DNA of 64,000 nt from NCBI RefSeq assembly GCF_010131535.1, contig NZ_WUBS01000015.1, positions 114,174-178,173 on the forward strand, written 5' to 3'. Shown piece after piece: positions 28,235 through 38,914 of the stretch; within the stretch, counting starts at the first letter, position 1, and every line of letters starts with the position of its first letter. The notes below the pieces were generated by a model. The model saw nothing but the letters and a program-made list of their open reading frames with translations, was not told the origin of the DNA and did not search any database. This stretch comes from Acerihabitans arboris. Lineage in GTDB: Bacteria; Pseudomonadota; Gammaproteobacteria; Enterobacterales; Enterobacteriaceae. Both the position numbers and the translations under genes were made by a program.

Positions 28235-29431
28235 TTAAGACTTTTTGGCGGCGTCAGGCTGCGGTTGTGCCGGTTGTGCCGGTTCATCGGTCATTTCCTT
28301 GGCCGTGACCTGCGCTCCCGGCTTGACCTTCTGCAGGCCGCTGACAATTACGCGATCGCCTTCCTGTAAACCTGCGGTAACCAGCCATTTATCGCCGATC
28401 GCCTGCTGGGCGGTGAGTTGACGTACGGCAACCTTGTTGTCCGGACCGACCACCATTGCGGTAGCTTCGCCTCGGGGATTGCGGGTAATGCCCTGCTGCG
28501 GCACCAGTAACGCGCTGTCGTTGGTCCCTTCTTCCAGACGGGCGCGGACAAACATGCCTGGCAGCAGGCTATGCTGCGGATTGGGGAAAATAGCGCGCAG
28601 GGTAATGGAGCCGGTGGTTTCATCGACGCTGACATCGGAAAATTCCAGGGTGCCGGCCTGTTCGTATTCCTTGCCGTCTTCCATCAGCAGGCGCACCGAC
28701 GCCTTGCCGTCTTTTTGTTTCATGGTGCCGTTGTCCAGTTCCTGCTTCAAGCGCAGGAAATCATTGCTGGACTGGGTCACATCCACATACAGCGGGTCGA
28801 GTTGCTGTACGGTGGCCATGGCGGTGGTCTGGCCGCTGGTGACCAGCGCGCCTTCGGTATAGGCGGATTTGCCGATGCGGCCGCTGATAGGCGAGGTGAC
28901 CCGGGTATAGGCCAGGTTGATGCGCGCTGATTCCAGGGCCGCTTTGGCGGCAAGCACGGCGGCGTCGTTCTGCTGCATGGTGGCGACCGCCGTATCGTAA
29001 TCCTGCCGGCTGACAAAGTTGGTGGAAATCAGTTTTTTATAACGATTAACGGTGACGCGGGCGATATTGGCATTCGCCTGCGCCTGGGCTAAGTCGCCGT
29101 TGGCGCTGTCATACGCCGCTTTATAGGTTGCCGGATCGATTTGATAGAGGGAAACGCCGGCCTCCACGTCGCTGCCTTCGACAAAGTTACGCTTTAAGAT
29201 AATGCCATTGACCTGGGGCCGGACTTCGGCAACACGGAAAGCGGCGGTACGACCAGGTAGATCAGTTGTGACATTCAGTGATTGTTTTTTTACCGTCACT
29301 ACACTAACTTCCGGGGCCTGTTGCTGATTTCCTGCCTGTTTAGCGTCTTTATTGTCACATCCAACGAGAATAAAGCTGCCTGAAAGCATCAGAACGGCTG
29401 CCAGAGGCAAAATCCCTCTGTTTTTGTTCAT
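28235..29431 (-). CDS. acrA: Periplasmic adaptor lipoprotein AcrA
   Basis: Membrane-fusion protein that links AcrB to TolC. The 398 residues (E. coli 397) have a signal peptide with lipobox LVGC, lipidated at Cys25. Then come beta-barrel, lipoyl and alpha-hairpin segments; the hairpin lies around 100-170 (NIARVTVNRYKKLISTNFVS). VRPQVNGIILKRNFVEGSDV is the first lipoyl half, and the matching second half contains SPISGRIGKSAYTEGALV. The divergent acrR and the operator between them indicate repression by AcrR. Confidence 0.98.
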   Translation of the reverse strand: MNKNRGILPLAAVLMLSGSFILVGCDNKDAKQAGNQQQAPEVSVVTVKKQSLNVTTDLPGRTAAFRVAEVRPQVNGIILKRNFVEGSDVEAGVSLYQIDPATYKAAYDSANGDLAQAQANANIARVTVNRYKKLISTNFVSRQDYDTAVATMQQNDAAVLAAKAALESARINLAYTRVTSPISGRIGKSAYTEGALVTSGQTTAMATVQQLDPLYVDVTQSSNDFLRLKQELDNGTMKQKDGKASVRLLMEDGKEYEQAGTLEFSDVSVDETTGSITLRAIFPNPQHSLLPGMFVRARLEEGTNDSALLVPQQGITRNPRGEATAMVVGPDNKVAVRQLTAQQAIGDKWLVTAGLQEGDRVIVSGLQKVKPGAQVTAKEMTDEPAQPAQPQPDAAKKS

Positions 29432-29463
29432 AGATAAACCTCAAGATTCCGATTTGAAAAAAT

Positions 29464-29477
29464 TGATCAATTGATCA
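29464..29477. repeat. 14-bp perfect palindrome in the acrA leader
   Basis: TGATCAATTGATCA, centred about 40 bases upstream of the acrA start. It lies between the start codon and the AcrR operator. It may be a regulator site or chance; no known consensus is claimed. Confidence 0.4.
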
Positions 29478-29524
29478 CAAGCCTACAAACCCATTGCTGC
29501 GTAACAATTAGCCTTATGCTATGT

Positions 29525-29548
29525 TACATACATTCGCGAATGTATGTA
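29525..29548. promoter_or_regulatory. AcrR operator between acrA and acrR
   Basis: Perfect 24-bp palindrome with half-site TACATACATTCG and its exact complement. The E. coli AcrR operator is the same palindrome except for the centre. It lies in the divergent acrA/acrR promoter region and would control both genes. Confidence 0.95.
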
Positions 29549-29575
29549 AATCTAAAGACACCCAAAAAAAGCGCT

Positions 29576-30232
29576 ATGGCACGAAAAACCAAACAACAGG
29601 CCCAGGAAACCCGCCAACATATTCTGGACGCAGCGGTTCAGGAATTTTCAATGCACGGCGTTTCCGCGACCTCGCTCACCGATATCGCAACGGTGGCGGG
29701 TGTGACCCGTGGTGCTATTTATTGGCATTTCAAGAATAAAGTCGAGTTATTTAATGAGATCTGGCATGCCGCTGAAGCAAGAATCCAGGCATTAGAGCTA
29801 GAGTATCAGGCAAAATATCCCGACGATCCACTACATGTATTAACTGAGACATTGATTTACATTCTTCAGTCGACGGTATCGAATACCGAATGGCGCGCAC
29901 TGATGGAAATCGTTTTTCATAAATGCGAGTTTGTTGGTGAAATGGAACTGTTCCAGGAAGTGCGCAAAGGATTGTACGCCGAATGCTATGAGCGTATAGA
30001 AGAGACGCTTAATCGCTGCATTCAGTGCGGGCAACTGCCGGCGGATCTGCATTGCCGGCGCGCCGCCATCCTGCTGCGCGCCTATATGACCGGGCTGATG
30101 GAAAACTGGCTGTTCATCCCCGGCACCTTCGATCTGGCGGGGGGATCGCGCATCCTGATTGCCGCCTTTATCGATACGCTGCGCCTCAGCCCGAGCCTGC
30201 GCCATGAACCGGCGGCGCGGCTCAATCCTTAG
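29576..30232 (+). CDS. acrR: TetR-family repressor AcrR
   Basis: Represses acrAB and itself; released by drugs bound in its C-terminal pocket. The 218 residues (E. coli 215) have an N-terminal TetR helix-turn-helix (about 10-57: [21 protein letters not shown]) and a helical ligand domain with [15 protein letters not shown]. Start 29576 gives the conserved [20 protein letters not shown]; 35 residues of open frame before it would run through the operator. The mscK gene that follows acrR in E. coli is absent. Confidence 0.97.
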   Translation: MARKTKQQAQETRQHILDAAVQEFSMHGVSATSLTDIATVAGVTRGAIYWHFKNKVELFNEIWHAAEARIQALELEYQAKYPDDPLHVLTETLIYILQSTVSNTEWRALMEIVFHKCEFVGEMELFQEVRKGLYAECYERIEETLNRCIQCGQLPADLHCRRAAILLRAYMTGLMENWLFIPGTFDLAGGSRILIAAFIDTLRLSPSLRHEPAARLNP

Positions 30233-30248
30233 CCGCGCCGCCGGCCGT

Positions 30249-30401
30249 TTATTCTTCCCGCTGGCGTAGCTTTATTATATAGTCGTTTTTCACGATTTCC
30301 AGGGCCGCCAGCACCAGTTCCGGTTCCATCGCATTACTCTCCAGCAGCATAATCAAATCGACCGCCAGCTTAATCTCGGGGGATTCATCTTCCAGCGTCA
30401 C
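30249..30401 (-). CDS. rsmS: Pleiotropic regulatory protein RsmS (YbaM)
   Basis: Small acidic protein, 50 residues, reported to act in the Rsm post-transcriptional network of plant-pathogenic enterobacteria. The start is GTG at 30401 with AGGAG six bases upstream. The peptide reads MTLEDESPEIKLAVDLIMLL and continues with ESN, EPELVLAALEIVKNDY and IIKLRQREE, close to E. coli YbaM. It lies downstream of priC on the same strand as in E. coli and is convergent with acrR across 16 bases. Confidence 0.92.
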   Translation of the reverse strand: MTLEDESPEIKLAVDLIMLLESNAMEPELVLAALEIVKNDYIIKLRQREE

Positions 30402-30524
30402 GGATCTCTCCTGAATGCTATGCCTGGTGTAAGAACAGCGCGGGTTCGGCTGAGAACATTAATCAACTTTAGCGGGGGCGTCTTAACATAATGTGTCTAA
30501 ACGCTATCATCATGTGCTTAAGCG

Positions 30525-31070
30525 CTACCATCCCGCATCCAGTCCGTTTTCCCGCCGCTCAATCAGGCGTTCGATGCGCGCCAGCGCCTGCCGGCAACGG
30601 GCAAGGCGGCCTTCGAGCGCGGCGATTTCCTGTTGCAACTGCTGCTGCCTGGCGCTATCGCCGGTGCTTTGCCGCAGGCTGTCCCGATCGCGGATCATGG
30701 TCACCAGGCGGCGCTCGTAGTCCTGATGTTCATTCAGCCTGGCATAATAATCCACCGGCGCGGCCTTGGCCGGCTGGCCGCGGCGTAAATCCAGGGTGGC
30801 CAGTTCGCGCGCCAGGGCGGTCATTTGATCGATAAGCCGCTGCGCCAGCCATGCCACCCGCTCGGTGTGGCCTTGCTCGACGGTCAGCGTCAGGCGTTGC
30901 AAGGTCTGGCGGCTTTCGGCCAGATAGTCATCAAGCCGCGTGCCCCGGGTTTGGAATAACTGGTGGTCGAAACGGGACTGCGCCACGCGCTCGTGTCCGG
31001 CCGCGTCGACGCGGCCGGCCAACGCGTCGAACCGATCGCTTAAGGCGGTGAGGAGCTTGGATGAATGCAC
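30525..31070 (-). CDS. priC: Primosomal replication protein PriC (N'')
   Basis: Helps reload DnaB at stalled forks independently of PriA. The 181 residues (E. coli 175) are almost wholly helical and rich in Arg, Gln and Leu. Family blocks include QSRFDHQLFQTRGTRLDDYL, a central ERVAWLAQRLIDQM and, in the last third, YYARLNEHQDYERRLVTMI. The start is GTG at 31070, giving MHSSKLLTAL, with AGGGGA upstream. It is followed by rsmS. In E. coli ybaN lies between priC and apt; it is missing here. Confidence 0.93.
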   Translation of the reverse strand: MHSSKLLTALSDRFDALAGRVDAAGHERVAQSRFDHQLFQTRGTRLDDYLAESRQTLQRLTLTVEQGHTERVAWLAQRLIDQMTALARELATLDLRRGQPAKAAPVDYYARLNEHQDYERRLVTMIRDRDSLRQSTGDSARQQQLQQEIAALEGRLARCRQALARIERLIERRENGLDAGW

Positions 31071-31277
31071 GCCATTCCCCTGAGTAAAAACCTAAGTAAA
31101 AAACACATTAACCCGTTGGCGCCATGATACCCCGTTAGCCCACGCCCTGAACAGGCCGCCGACCGGGCAGCGGCCACAGGCAAATGTAGCCTGTTTTGCC
31201 CGCGCGCGCTAACGGGAGGGCAAAAGAAAAGGGTGTTGGCGATCCGGACGGCGTTTGCCGGTGAGAGAAGGGGGATG

Positions 31278-31303
31278 AAAATAATCCGGGTCCGGGTTAT
31301 TTT
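31278..31303. terminator. Orphan bidirectional terminator-like hairpin
   Basis: AAAATAATCCGG pairs with CCGGGTTATTTT with one mismatch and a 2-base loop. It has A-rich and T-rich flanks as in bidirectional terminators, but no gene ends here: priC and apt both start away from it. It is possibly left over from a lost gene. Confidence 0.5.
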
Positions 31304-31360
31304 AGCAATGATGCCGAGACTGGCGCGGAACCTGCCGTAAAACGCGTCATCCGCCCACGG

Positions 31361-31388
31361 TTGACATTACGCAACAAAAGGGTAAATG
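31361..31388 (+). promoter_or_regulatory. Putative apt promoter
   Basis: Perfect -35 TTGACA at 31361-31366, then a weak -10 TAAATG at 31383-31388 after 16 bases. It lies 160 bases upstream of the apt start. Confidence 0.4.
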
Positions 31389-31550
31389 AGTCTCCCGCGG
31401 TGGTTGCATTTTTCCGCCAGTTTGCATAGATTTGAGCGCTTTCGTGCGCGGTCGGTCCTGCCGGTCCATGATAGAGCGAGGTTTACTGTCGTCGCCCAGG
31501 ATAACGCGTCCGCGCGGATTATGATTTCCTCAGTTTCAGGCGCATACACT

Positions 31551-32102
31551 ATGACCGCGATGGCCGAACAGCTAGCATTGATCAAAAACAGCATCAAGAC
31601 GATTCCCGATTACCCTAAACCGGGTATTTTTTTCCGGGATATTACCAGTTTACTGGAAGATCCCAAGGCTTATGCCGCCAGTATCGAACTGCTGGTGAAT
31701 CACTACCGCAACCATGGACTGACCAAGGTGGTCGGCACCGAGGCGCGCGGTTTCCTGTTCGGCGCGCCGGTGGCGCTGGCATTGGGGCTGGGATTTATCC
31801 CGGTGCGCAAGCCGGGCAAGCTGCCGCGGGCGGTGCTGAGCGAAAGCTACGAGCTGGAGTACGGCGTCGATAAGCTGGAAATCCACCAGGACGCCATCAA
31901 GCCGGGGGACCGGGTGCTGGTGGTTGATGATTTGCTGGCCACCGGCGGTACCATCGAGGCGACGGTAAGCCTGGTACGCCGCCTGGGCGGAGAAGTAAAG
32001 GATGCGGCGTTTGTCATCAATCTTGCCGATCTCGGCGGCGAGGAACGTCTTAAGCGCCTGGCCGTCGGCAGCTTCAGCCTGGTTTGTTTCCCCGGCCACT
32101 GA
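31551..32102 (+). CDS. apt: Adenine phosphoribosyltransferase
   Basis: Salvages adenine to AMP with PRPP. The 183 residues equal the E. coli length from [25 protein letters not shown]. The PRPP-binding motif [16 protein letters not shown] and the adenine-side motif [15 protein letters not shown] are intact. Start 31551 was chosen by that match; the frame is open to 31386, but the residues there are unlike any Apt. It lies 74 bases before dnaX on the same strand, as in E. coli. Confidence 0.98.
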   Translation: MTAMAEQLALIKNSIKTIPDYPKPGIFFRDITSLLEDPKAYAASIELLVNHYRNHGLTKVVGTEARGFLFGAPVALALGLGFIPVRKPGKLPRAVLSESYELEYGVDKLEIHQDAIKPGDRVLVVDDLLATGGTIEATVSLVRRLGGEVKDAAFVINLADLGGEERLKRLAVGSFSLVCFPGH

Positions 32103-32176
32103 TCATATCAGCCTCGCGCTCCGGTGCGGGGCTGTGTTAGCATGACTTCCCTGTCCACCGACTTATTTCGCGACCC

Positions 32177-34492
32177 ATGAGCTATCAGGTTCTTGCCCGT
32201 AAATGGCGTCCGCAGACGTTTTCAGATGTAGTAGGTCAGGAACATGTTCTGACGGCGTTGACCAATGGCCTTTCACTGGGCAGGATCCATCACGCCTATT
32301 TGTTCTCCGGCACCCGCGGCGTCGGCAAGACCACGATCGCCCGCCTGCTGGCCAAGGGCCTGAATTGCGAAACCGGCATCACCTCCAGTCCCTGCGGCCA
32401 CTGCGCCAATTGTCGCGAGATAGAACAGGGCAGGTTTGTCGACCTGATTGAAATTGACGCCGCCTCCCGCACCAAGGTGGAAGATACCCGGGATCTGCTG
32501 GACAATGTCCAATATGCGCCGGCGCGCGGCCGCTTCAAGGTCTATTTGATCGATGAAGTGCATATGCTGTCCCGCCACAGTTTCAACGCGCTGCTGAAAA
32601 CGCTGGAAGAGCCGCCGTCCCATGTGAAGTTCCTGCTGGCGACCACCGATCCGCAAAAGCTTCCGGTAACCATTTTATCCCGCTGCCTGCAATTTCATCT
32701 TAAGGCGCTGGATGTCGGCCAGATCCGCGCCCAGCTCGAACATATTCTCCAGGCGGAGAATATCGACAGCGAGCCGCGCGCCCTGCGACTGCTGGCCCGC
32801 GCCGCCGACGGCAGCCTGCGCGATGCGCTGAGCCTGACCGATCAGGCTATCGCCATGGGGATGGGGCAGGTCACCACCCAAACCGTCGGCGACATGCTGG
32901 GCACGCTTAACACCGAACAACCCCTGGCGCTGATAGAGGCGCTGGTGGCGGCGGACGGCAATGCCATGATGGCGCAGCTGGCCCAGTGCGCCTCCCGCGG
33001 GGTTGATTGGGAAACCCTGCTGGTGGAGATGCTTACGCAACTGCACCGCGTCGCCATGGGACAACTGCTGCCGGATGCGCTGGAAGACGAGGAGGACGCC
33101 GCCGTCGCGCCGCGGCTGCGGGAGCTGGCGCGGCTTATCCCGCCGACCGATTTACAGCTTTATTACCAAACCCTGCTGGTGGGACGCAAAGAGCTGCCGT
33201 TTGCCCCCGATCGCCGCCTGGGGGTAGAAATGACCCTGCTGCGCGCGCTGGCCTTCCATCCGCGCATTATCGAGGCCGCGCCTGCGCCGGCCTCACCGGC
33301 GCAGGCGGCGGCGAGTACGGAAAAAAAAACGGCTGAATCCGCCGCTTTAACCCCGAATCGTATAAATAACCGGCGGGTGGCGCCTGAAAACGCCGCCCCG
33401 CCGGCGGGCCAGGGCCGGCAGATGCCCGCTGGAAATGCTGTGCTTCCAGCGGACCAGGGCCGGCAGATGCCCGCTGGAAATGCTGTGCTTCCATCGGACC
33501 AGGGCCGGCAGGCGGGCAAACCGGCGGTTTCCGCCCCGGGGCCTCAGGACGCCGCCGGGCAGGAGCGGGCGCCGATGCCAGACGAACCACCTGATGATTG
33601 GGAAAGCGCCGAGCAGTACGCGAATTCGGCCGGCGACCCGGCGGCGGACGATATCGCCGACAGCATCTATGCTTACCAGGCCGATGAGGCGGCGGGGCAT
33701 ATTCCGGCGCCAGGCGGCGCCGGCTTTTCCGCCGGCGAAGATCCCGCGCCGTCGGCGGCCTTGCCGGACAGTACCGCGCAGCTGCTGCAGGCGCGCACCG
33801 CCTTAATGCAACGCCACGGAAACCAAAGCGCAAAAAAAAGCGATCAGGCCTCATCGCCGGCGCGCCCGCGGCCCGCGAACAGCGCCCTGGAGCGCCTGGC
33901 CACGGTGAGCGAGCAGGCCCAGCAGCGGCAGGCCGCCGGCGGTAAAGTGCCTGCGGGCGCTAAAACCGTTAAGCCTGAGGCTTATCGCTGGAAGGCCAGT
34001 ATCCAGCCCACGCAGGCCATCGAGCCGGTGGCGACTCCCAAGGCCCTGCGCACGGCGCTGGAGCACGAAAAAACGCCGGAATTGGCGGCCCGCCTGGCCG
34101 AGGAGTCCATCGTGCGCGATCCCTGGGCGGCGCTGGTGGATAAGTTAAAGATCCCCAAGCTGGTGCAGCAGCTGGCGTTAAACGCCTTCAGGGAAGATCT
34201 GGCGCCGGGCAAGGTCTGCCTGCACCTGCGATCCGCGCAGCAGCACCTGAATTCCCCGGTTTCCCAGGCGACGCTTGCCGAGGCGCTAAGCGGCGAACTC
34301 GGCGCCCCGGTTGAATTAACCGTGGTGACGGATGATAATCCGGCGATACGTACGCCGCTGGAATGGCGACAGGCCATTTATGAAGAAAAATTGATGCAGG
34401 CGCGCCAGGCGATTATTGCCGATAATAATATCCAGACGCTCCAGCGTTTTTTTGACGCCGAATTGGATGAAGATAGCATCCGTCCTGTTTAA
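32177..34492 (+). CDS. dnaX: DNA polymerase III subunits tau and gamma
   Basis: Clamp-loader ATPase (tau full length; gamma a shorter form). It has 771 residues, 128 more than E. coli tau. AAA+ part: Walker A GTRGVGKTT, zinc module C-x8-C-x2-C-x2-C (CETGITSSPCGHCANC), DEVH box and SRC sensor. Domains I-III end near residue 365. The extra length is a Pro/Ala/Gly-rich linker (about 370-550) with a 15-residue tandem repeat. Domains IV-V, which bind DnaB and alpha, follow from about 570. Codons 553-554 (AAA AAA AGC) form a slippery run like the E. coli gamma frameshift site. First gene of dnaX-ybaB-recR. Confidence 0.97.
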   Translation: MSYQVLARKWRPQTFSDVVGQEHVLTALTNGLSLGRIHHAYLFSGTRGVGKTTIARLLAKGLNCETGITSSPCGHCANCREIEQGRFVDLIEIDAASRTKVEDTRDLLDNVQYAPARGRFKVYLIDEVHMLSRHSFNALLKTLEEPPSHVKFLLATTDPQKLPVTILSRCLQFHLKALDVGQIRAQLEHILQAENIDSEPRALRLLARAADGSLRDALSLTDQAIAMGMGQVTTQTVGDMLGTLNTEQPLALIEALVAADGNAMMAQLAQCASRGVDWETLLVEMLTQLHRVAMGQLLPDALEDEEDAAVAPRLRELARLIPPTDLQLYYQTLLVGRKELPFAPDRRLGVEMTLLRALAFHPRIIEAAPAPASPAQAAASTEKKTAESAALTPNRINNRRVAPENAAPPAGQGRQMPAGNAVLPADQGRQMPAGNAVLPSDQGRQAGKPAVSAPGPQDAAGQERAPMPDEPPDDWESAEQYANSAGDPAADDIADSIYAYQADEAAGHIPAPGGAGFSAGEDPAPSAALPDSTAQLLQARTALMQRHGNQSAKKSDQASSPARPRPANSALERLATVSEQAQQRQAAGGKVPAGAKTVKPEAYRWKASIQPTQAIEPVATPKALRTALEHEKTPELAARLAEESIVRDPWAALVDKLKIPKLVQQLALNAFREDLAPGKVCLHLRSAQQHLNSPVSQATLAEALSGELGAPVELTVVTDDNPAIRTPLEWRQAIYEEKLMQARQAIIADNNIQTLQRFFDAELDEDSIRPV
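33410..33511 (+). repeat. 45-bp tandem repeat inside the dnaX linker
   Basis: Unit 1 is 33410-33454 and unit 2 is 33455-33499; they differ at one base (CCAGCG versus CCATCG). Twelve bases of a third unit follow. Each unit encodes 15 residues (QGRQMPAGNAVLPAD), so copy changes keep the frame. Confidence 0.95.
33832..33908 (+). promoter_or_regulatory. Candidate dnaX frameshift (slippery) site
   Basis: Eight A residues (33832-33839) read GCA AAA AAA AGC in frame, giving the heptamer A AAA AAA. A GC-rich stretch 15-50 bases downstream can pair (for example GGCGC with GCGCC). A -1 slip would add 35 codons and stop at 33943-33945, giving a gamma-like protein of about 589 residues. The other frame stops at 33906-33908. 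E. coli uses A AAA AAG with a stop two codons later. Confidence 0.6.
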
Positions 34493-34881
<389 letters not shown>

Positions 34882-34882
<1 letters not shown>

Positions 34883-35487
34883 TGCAAACCAGTCCATTGC
34901 TTGAGGCGCTAACCGAAGCGCTGCGTTGTTTGCCCGGCGTGGGGCCAAAATCAGCCCAACGCATGGTATTCCAACTGCTGCAGCGGGATCGCAGCGGCGG
35001 TATGCGCCTGGCGCAGGCGCTGACCCGCGCCATGTCGGAAATCGGCCACTGCGCCGATTGCCGGACGTTTACCGAGCAGGACATCTGTACCATCTGCGCC
35101 AATCCGCGGCGCAGGCAAACCCGGCAGATCTGCGTGGTGGAAAGCCCGGCGGATATCCACGCCATCGAGCAGACCGGGCAGTTCGCCGGCCGCTACTTTG
35201 TGCTGATGGGGCATCTTTCCCCGCTGGACGGCATCGGTCCGGACGATATCGGCCTGGACCGCCTGCAGGAGCGCCTGGAAGGCGAGGACATCGCTGAAGT
35301 GATCCTGGCCACCAACCCCACGGTGGAAGGCGACGCCACCGCCAACTACATCGCCGAGATGTGCGCCCATTTCGAGGTCCTGGCCACCCGTATCGCCCAC
35401 GGCGTGCCGGTGGGCGGGGAACTGGAAATGGTCGACGGCACCACGCTGTCCCATTCGCTGGCGGGGCGCCACCCGATCAAATTCTAA
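34882..35487 (+). CDS. recR: Recombination mediator RecR
   Basis: Part of RecFOR, which loads RecA at gaps. The 201 residues equal the E. coli length. The N-terminal HhH region ([17 protein letters not shown]) is followed by a four-Cys zinc module ([16 protein letters not shown]), the Toprim domain with [12 protein letters not shown], and the Walker B-like C-terminal end. The start ATG at 34882 overlaps the ybaB stop. A hairpin terminator follows, separating it from htpG. Confidence 0.98.
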
Positions 35488-35490
35488 ACC

Positions 35491-35516
35491 GGCGGCGCGT
35501 CCGCGCCGTCTTTTTC
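35491..35516 (+). terminator. Rho-independent terminator after recR
   Basis: The stem GGCGGCGCG / CGCGCCGTC has a 2-base loop and is followed by TTTTT. Confidence 0.85.
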
Positions 35517-35539
35517 GGTCACCTTTTTTACCTTTTGTG

Positions 35540-35568
35540 CTTGAATTCCTCCCCCGCGATCCCCATCT
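35540..35568 (+). promoter_or_regulatory. Sigma-32 promoter of htpG
   Basis: CTTGAAT (35540-35546), a 14-base spacer, CCCCATCT (35561-35568): a full match to the -10 consensus CCCCATNT and six of seven in the -35. Confidence 0.9.
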
Positions 35569-35632
35569 GTTCATCATTGCAGTATCTAAACCCGCCTGAT
35601 TGATAGCTATTTGGACTGAGGTAAGTATAAGT

Positions 35633-37558
35633 ATGAAAGGACAAGAAACTCGCGGCTTCCAATCTGAAGTAAAACAATTGCTTCAGCTGATGATCCACTC
35701 ACTTTATTCCAATAAAGAAATCTTTATACGCGAACTGATTTCCAACGCCTCGGATGCGGCGGATAAACTGCGCTTTCGCGCCTTATCCCAGCCGGATCTC
35801 TATGAGGGGGACGGTGAGTTACGGGTACGTCTGTCGAGCGATAAAAAAAATCGCACCCTGACCCTGAGCGACAACGGCATCGGTATGAATCGCGAAGAGG
35901 TTATCGACAACCTGGGCACCATCGCCAAATCGGGCACCAAGGCCTTTCTTGAATCCATGGGATCGGATCAGGTCAAGGATAGCCAACTGATCGGCCAGTT
36001 CGGCGTAGGCTTCTATTCCGCGTTTATCGTGGCCGATAAAGTCACGGTACGCACCCGCGCCGCCGGCGCCGCCACCGATGAAGGGGTATTCTGGGAATCC
36101 GCCGGGGAAGGGGATTACACCATTGCCGATATCACCAAACCCGAACGCGGCACCGAAATCACCCTGCACCTGCGCGAAGGCGAAGATGAATTCCTCGATG
36201 ACTGGCGTTTGCGCAGCGTCATCAGTAAGTATTCGGATCATATCGCCCTGCCTGTCGAGATTGAAACGCGCAGCCAGGCGGATGCCGGCGACGACGAAAG
36301 CACCGACGCTGAAACCGATAAAGAAAAAGACGTCACCGAAACCGTCACCTGGGAAAAAATCAATAAAGCCCAGGCGCTGTGGACGCGCAGCAAAGGTGAA
36401 ATCACCGACGAGGAATACAAAGAGTTCTACAAACATCTCTCCCATGACTTCAGCGATCCCCTGATCTGGAGCCATAACCGCGTCGAGGGCAAGCAGGAAT
36501 ATACCAGCCTGCTTTATATCCCGGGCCAGGCGCCGTGGGATATGTGGAACCGCGATCATAAACATGGCCTGAAGCTGTATGTACAGCGCGTCTTCATCAT
36601 GGACGACGCTGAACAGTTCATGCCTAACTACCTGCGTTTCGTCAAGGGGCTGATCGACTCCAACGATCTGCCGCTCAATGTCTCCCGTGAAATCCTGCAG
36701 GATAACCGCGTCACGCAAAACCTGAAGAGCGCGCTGACCAAACGCGTGCTGCAGATGCTGGATAAGCTGTCCAAGGACGATGCCGAAAGCTACCAGAAAT
36801 TCTGGCAACAGTTCGGCCTGGTGCTGAAGGAAGGTCCGGGCGAGGATACCGCCAACGGCGAAAGCATCGCCAGGCTGCTGCGTTTTGCCTCGACCCACAC
36901 CGACAGTTCGGCGCAAACCGTTTCGCTGCAGGATTACCTGGGCCGCATGGCCGAAGGCCAGGAAAAGATTTATTACATCACCGCCGACAGCTACGCGGCG
37001 GCCAAGAGCAGCCCGCATCTGGAATTGCTGCGTAAAAAGGGCATCGAGGTCCTGCTGCTTTCCGAGCGTATCGACGAATGGATGATGAGCTACCTGACCG
37101 AATTTGAAGGCAAGTCGTTCCAGTCGGTCAGTAAAACCGATGCCACGCTCGACAAGTTGGCCGACGAAGAAACCGCTGAAGAACAAAAGGACGCGGAAAA
37201 GGCGCTCGAGCCGTTTGTCGCGCGCGTCAAGGCCTTCCTTGGCGATCGCATCAAGGACGCGCGCCTGACGCACCGCCTGACCGACACCCCGGCCATCGTC
37301 ACCACCGACGCCAACGATATGACCACCCAGATGGCGAAGCTGTTTGCCTCCGCCGGCCAGGCCGCGCCCGAGATCAAATACATCTTCGAGCTCAACCCGG
37401 ATCACGCTCTGGTCAAACGCGCCGCCGACATCAATGAAGAGAGCCGCTTCAACGAGTGGATCGAACTGTTGCTTGACCAGGCGCTGCTGGCCGAACGCGG
37501 CACCCTGGACGACCCGAACCAGTTTATTCGACGCATGAACCAACTGCTGAGCGCATAA
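35633..37558 (+). CDS. htpG: Hsp90-family chaperone HtpG
   Basis: Cytoplasmic ATP-dependent dimeric chaperone. It has 641 residues, 17 more than E. coli. The GHKL ATPase domain has [14 protein letters not shown], the DNGIGM motif and [13 protein letters not shown]; then come the middle domain and a C-terminal dimerisation part. The extra residues sit in the charged linker around 217-240 (Asp/Glu-rich [14 protein letters not shown]), a variable place in the family. Start 35633 ([17 protein letters not shown]) matches E. coli; the frame runs 11 residues further up without conservation. The heat-shock promoter is 65 bases upstream. Confidence 0.99.
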   Translation: MKGQETRGFQSEVKQLLQLMIHSLYSNKEIFIRELISNASDAADKLRFRALSQPDLYEGDGELRVRLSSDKKNRTLTLSDNGIGMNREEVIDNLGTIAKSGTKAFLESMGSDQVKDSQLIGQFGVGFYSAFIVADKVTVRTRAAGAATDEGVFWESAGEGDYTIADITKPERGTEITLHLREGEDEFLDDWRLRSVISKYSDHIALPVEIETRSQADAGDDESTDAETDKEKDVTETVTWEKINKAQALWTRSKGEITDEEYKEFYKHLSHDFSDPLIWSHNRVEGKQEYTSLLYIPGQAPWDMWNRDHKHGLKLYVQRVFIMDDAEQFMPNYLRFVKGLIDSNDLPLNVSREILQDNRVTQNLKSALTKRVLQMLDKLSKDDAESYQKFWQQFGLVLKEGPGEDTANGESIARLLRFASTHTDSSAQTVSLQDYLGRMAEGQEKIYYITADSYAAAKSSPHLELLRKKGIEVLLLSERIDEWMMSYLTEFEGKSFQSVSKTDATLDKLADEETAEEQKDAEKALEPFVARVKAFLGDRIKDARLTHRLTDTPAIVTTDANDMTTQMAKLFASAGQAAPEIKYIFELNPDHALVKRAADINEESRFNEWIELLLDQALLAERGTLDDPNQFIRRMNQLLSA

Positions 37559-38562
<1,004 letters not shown>

Positions 38563-38914
38563 TCCAACCGCATTCCCCGCCAGGCATTCTCCACGCCTGG
38601 CGTCTTCGGCGCGTCACGCCACGCTGCCCGTTATTACCTTCCCGCGGCCGTACGCTTCCCATGCCGTTAATAACGCTGCCAATCAACCTGGCCGCCGTGC
38701 CCAATCGGCGCGCTCGGCCGCGTCTTATGGCAACGCCCCGGGCTACGGGTCGCCCGGGCTGGTGCCCCAACGCCTATCGTAATGATTTGTATCCCCATGG
38801 GTGATAACAATTCTTGCCTGCCGCTTTTGCGCTACAATATCCTATCGATGACCGCTGGTTAATCCCTTTAAAATACAGGGAATTGGCTTAGGGTATAAAT
38901 AAGGAAGGGCAGGA
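38563..38914. other. Intergenic region between adk and hemH
   Basis: 352 bases without a gene. A hairpin GCCAGGC / GCCTGGC at 38579-38601 with GTCTT after it is a possible weak adk terminator. Longer-range repeats are CGTTATTA / TAATAACG (about 38629-38674) and CCCGGGC / GCCCGGG near 38745. The hemH leader follows. Nothing else was seen. Confidence 0.5.

Larger units (their letters stand above)
31071..31550. other. Intergenic region between priC and apt
   Basis: 480 bases with no recognisable gene, including the place where E. coli has ybaN. They contain a terminator-like hairpin (31278-31303) that follows no gene, and a promoter-like TTGACA at 31361. Confidence 0.6.

Noticed and set aside
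35819..37543. A 574-codon frame antisense to htpG
   Set aside because: The opposite strand encodes a complete Hsp90 protein. The antisense product has no recognisable motif.
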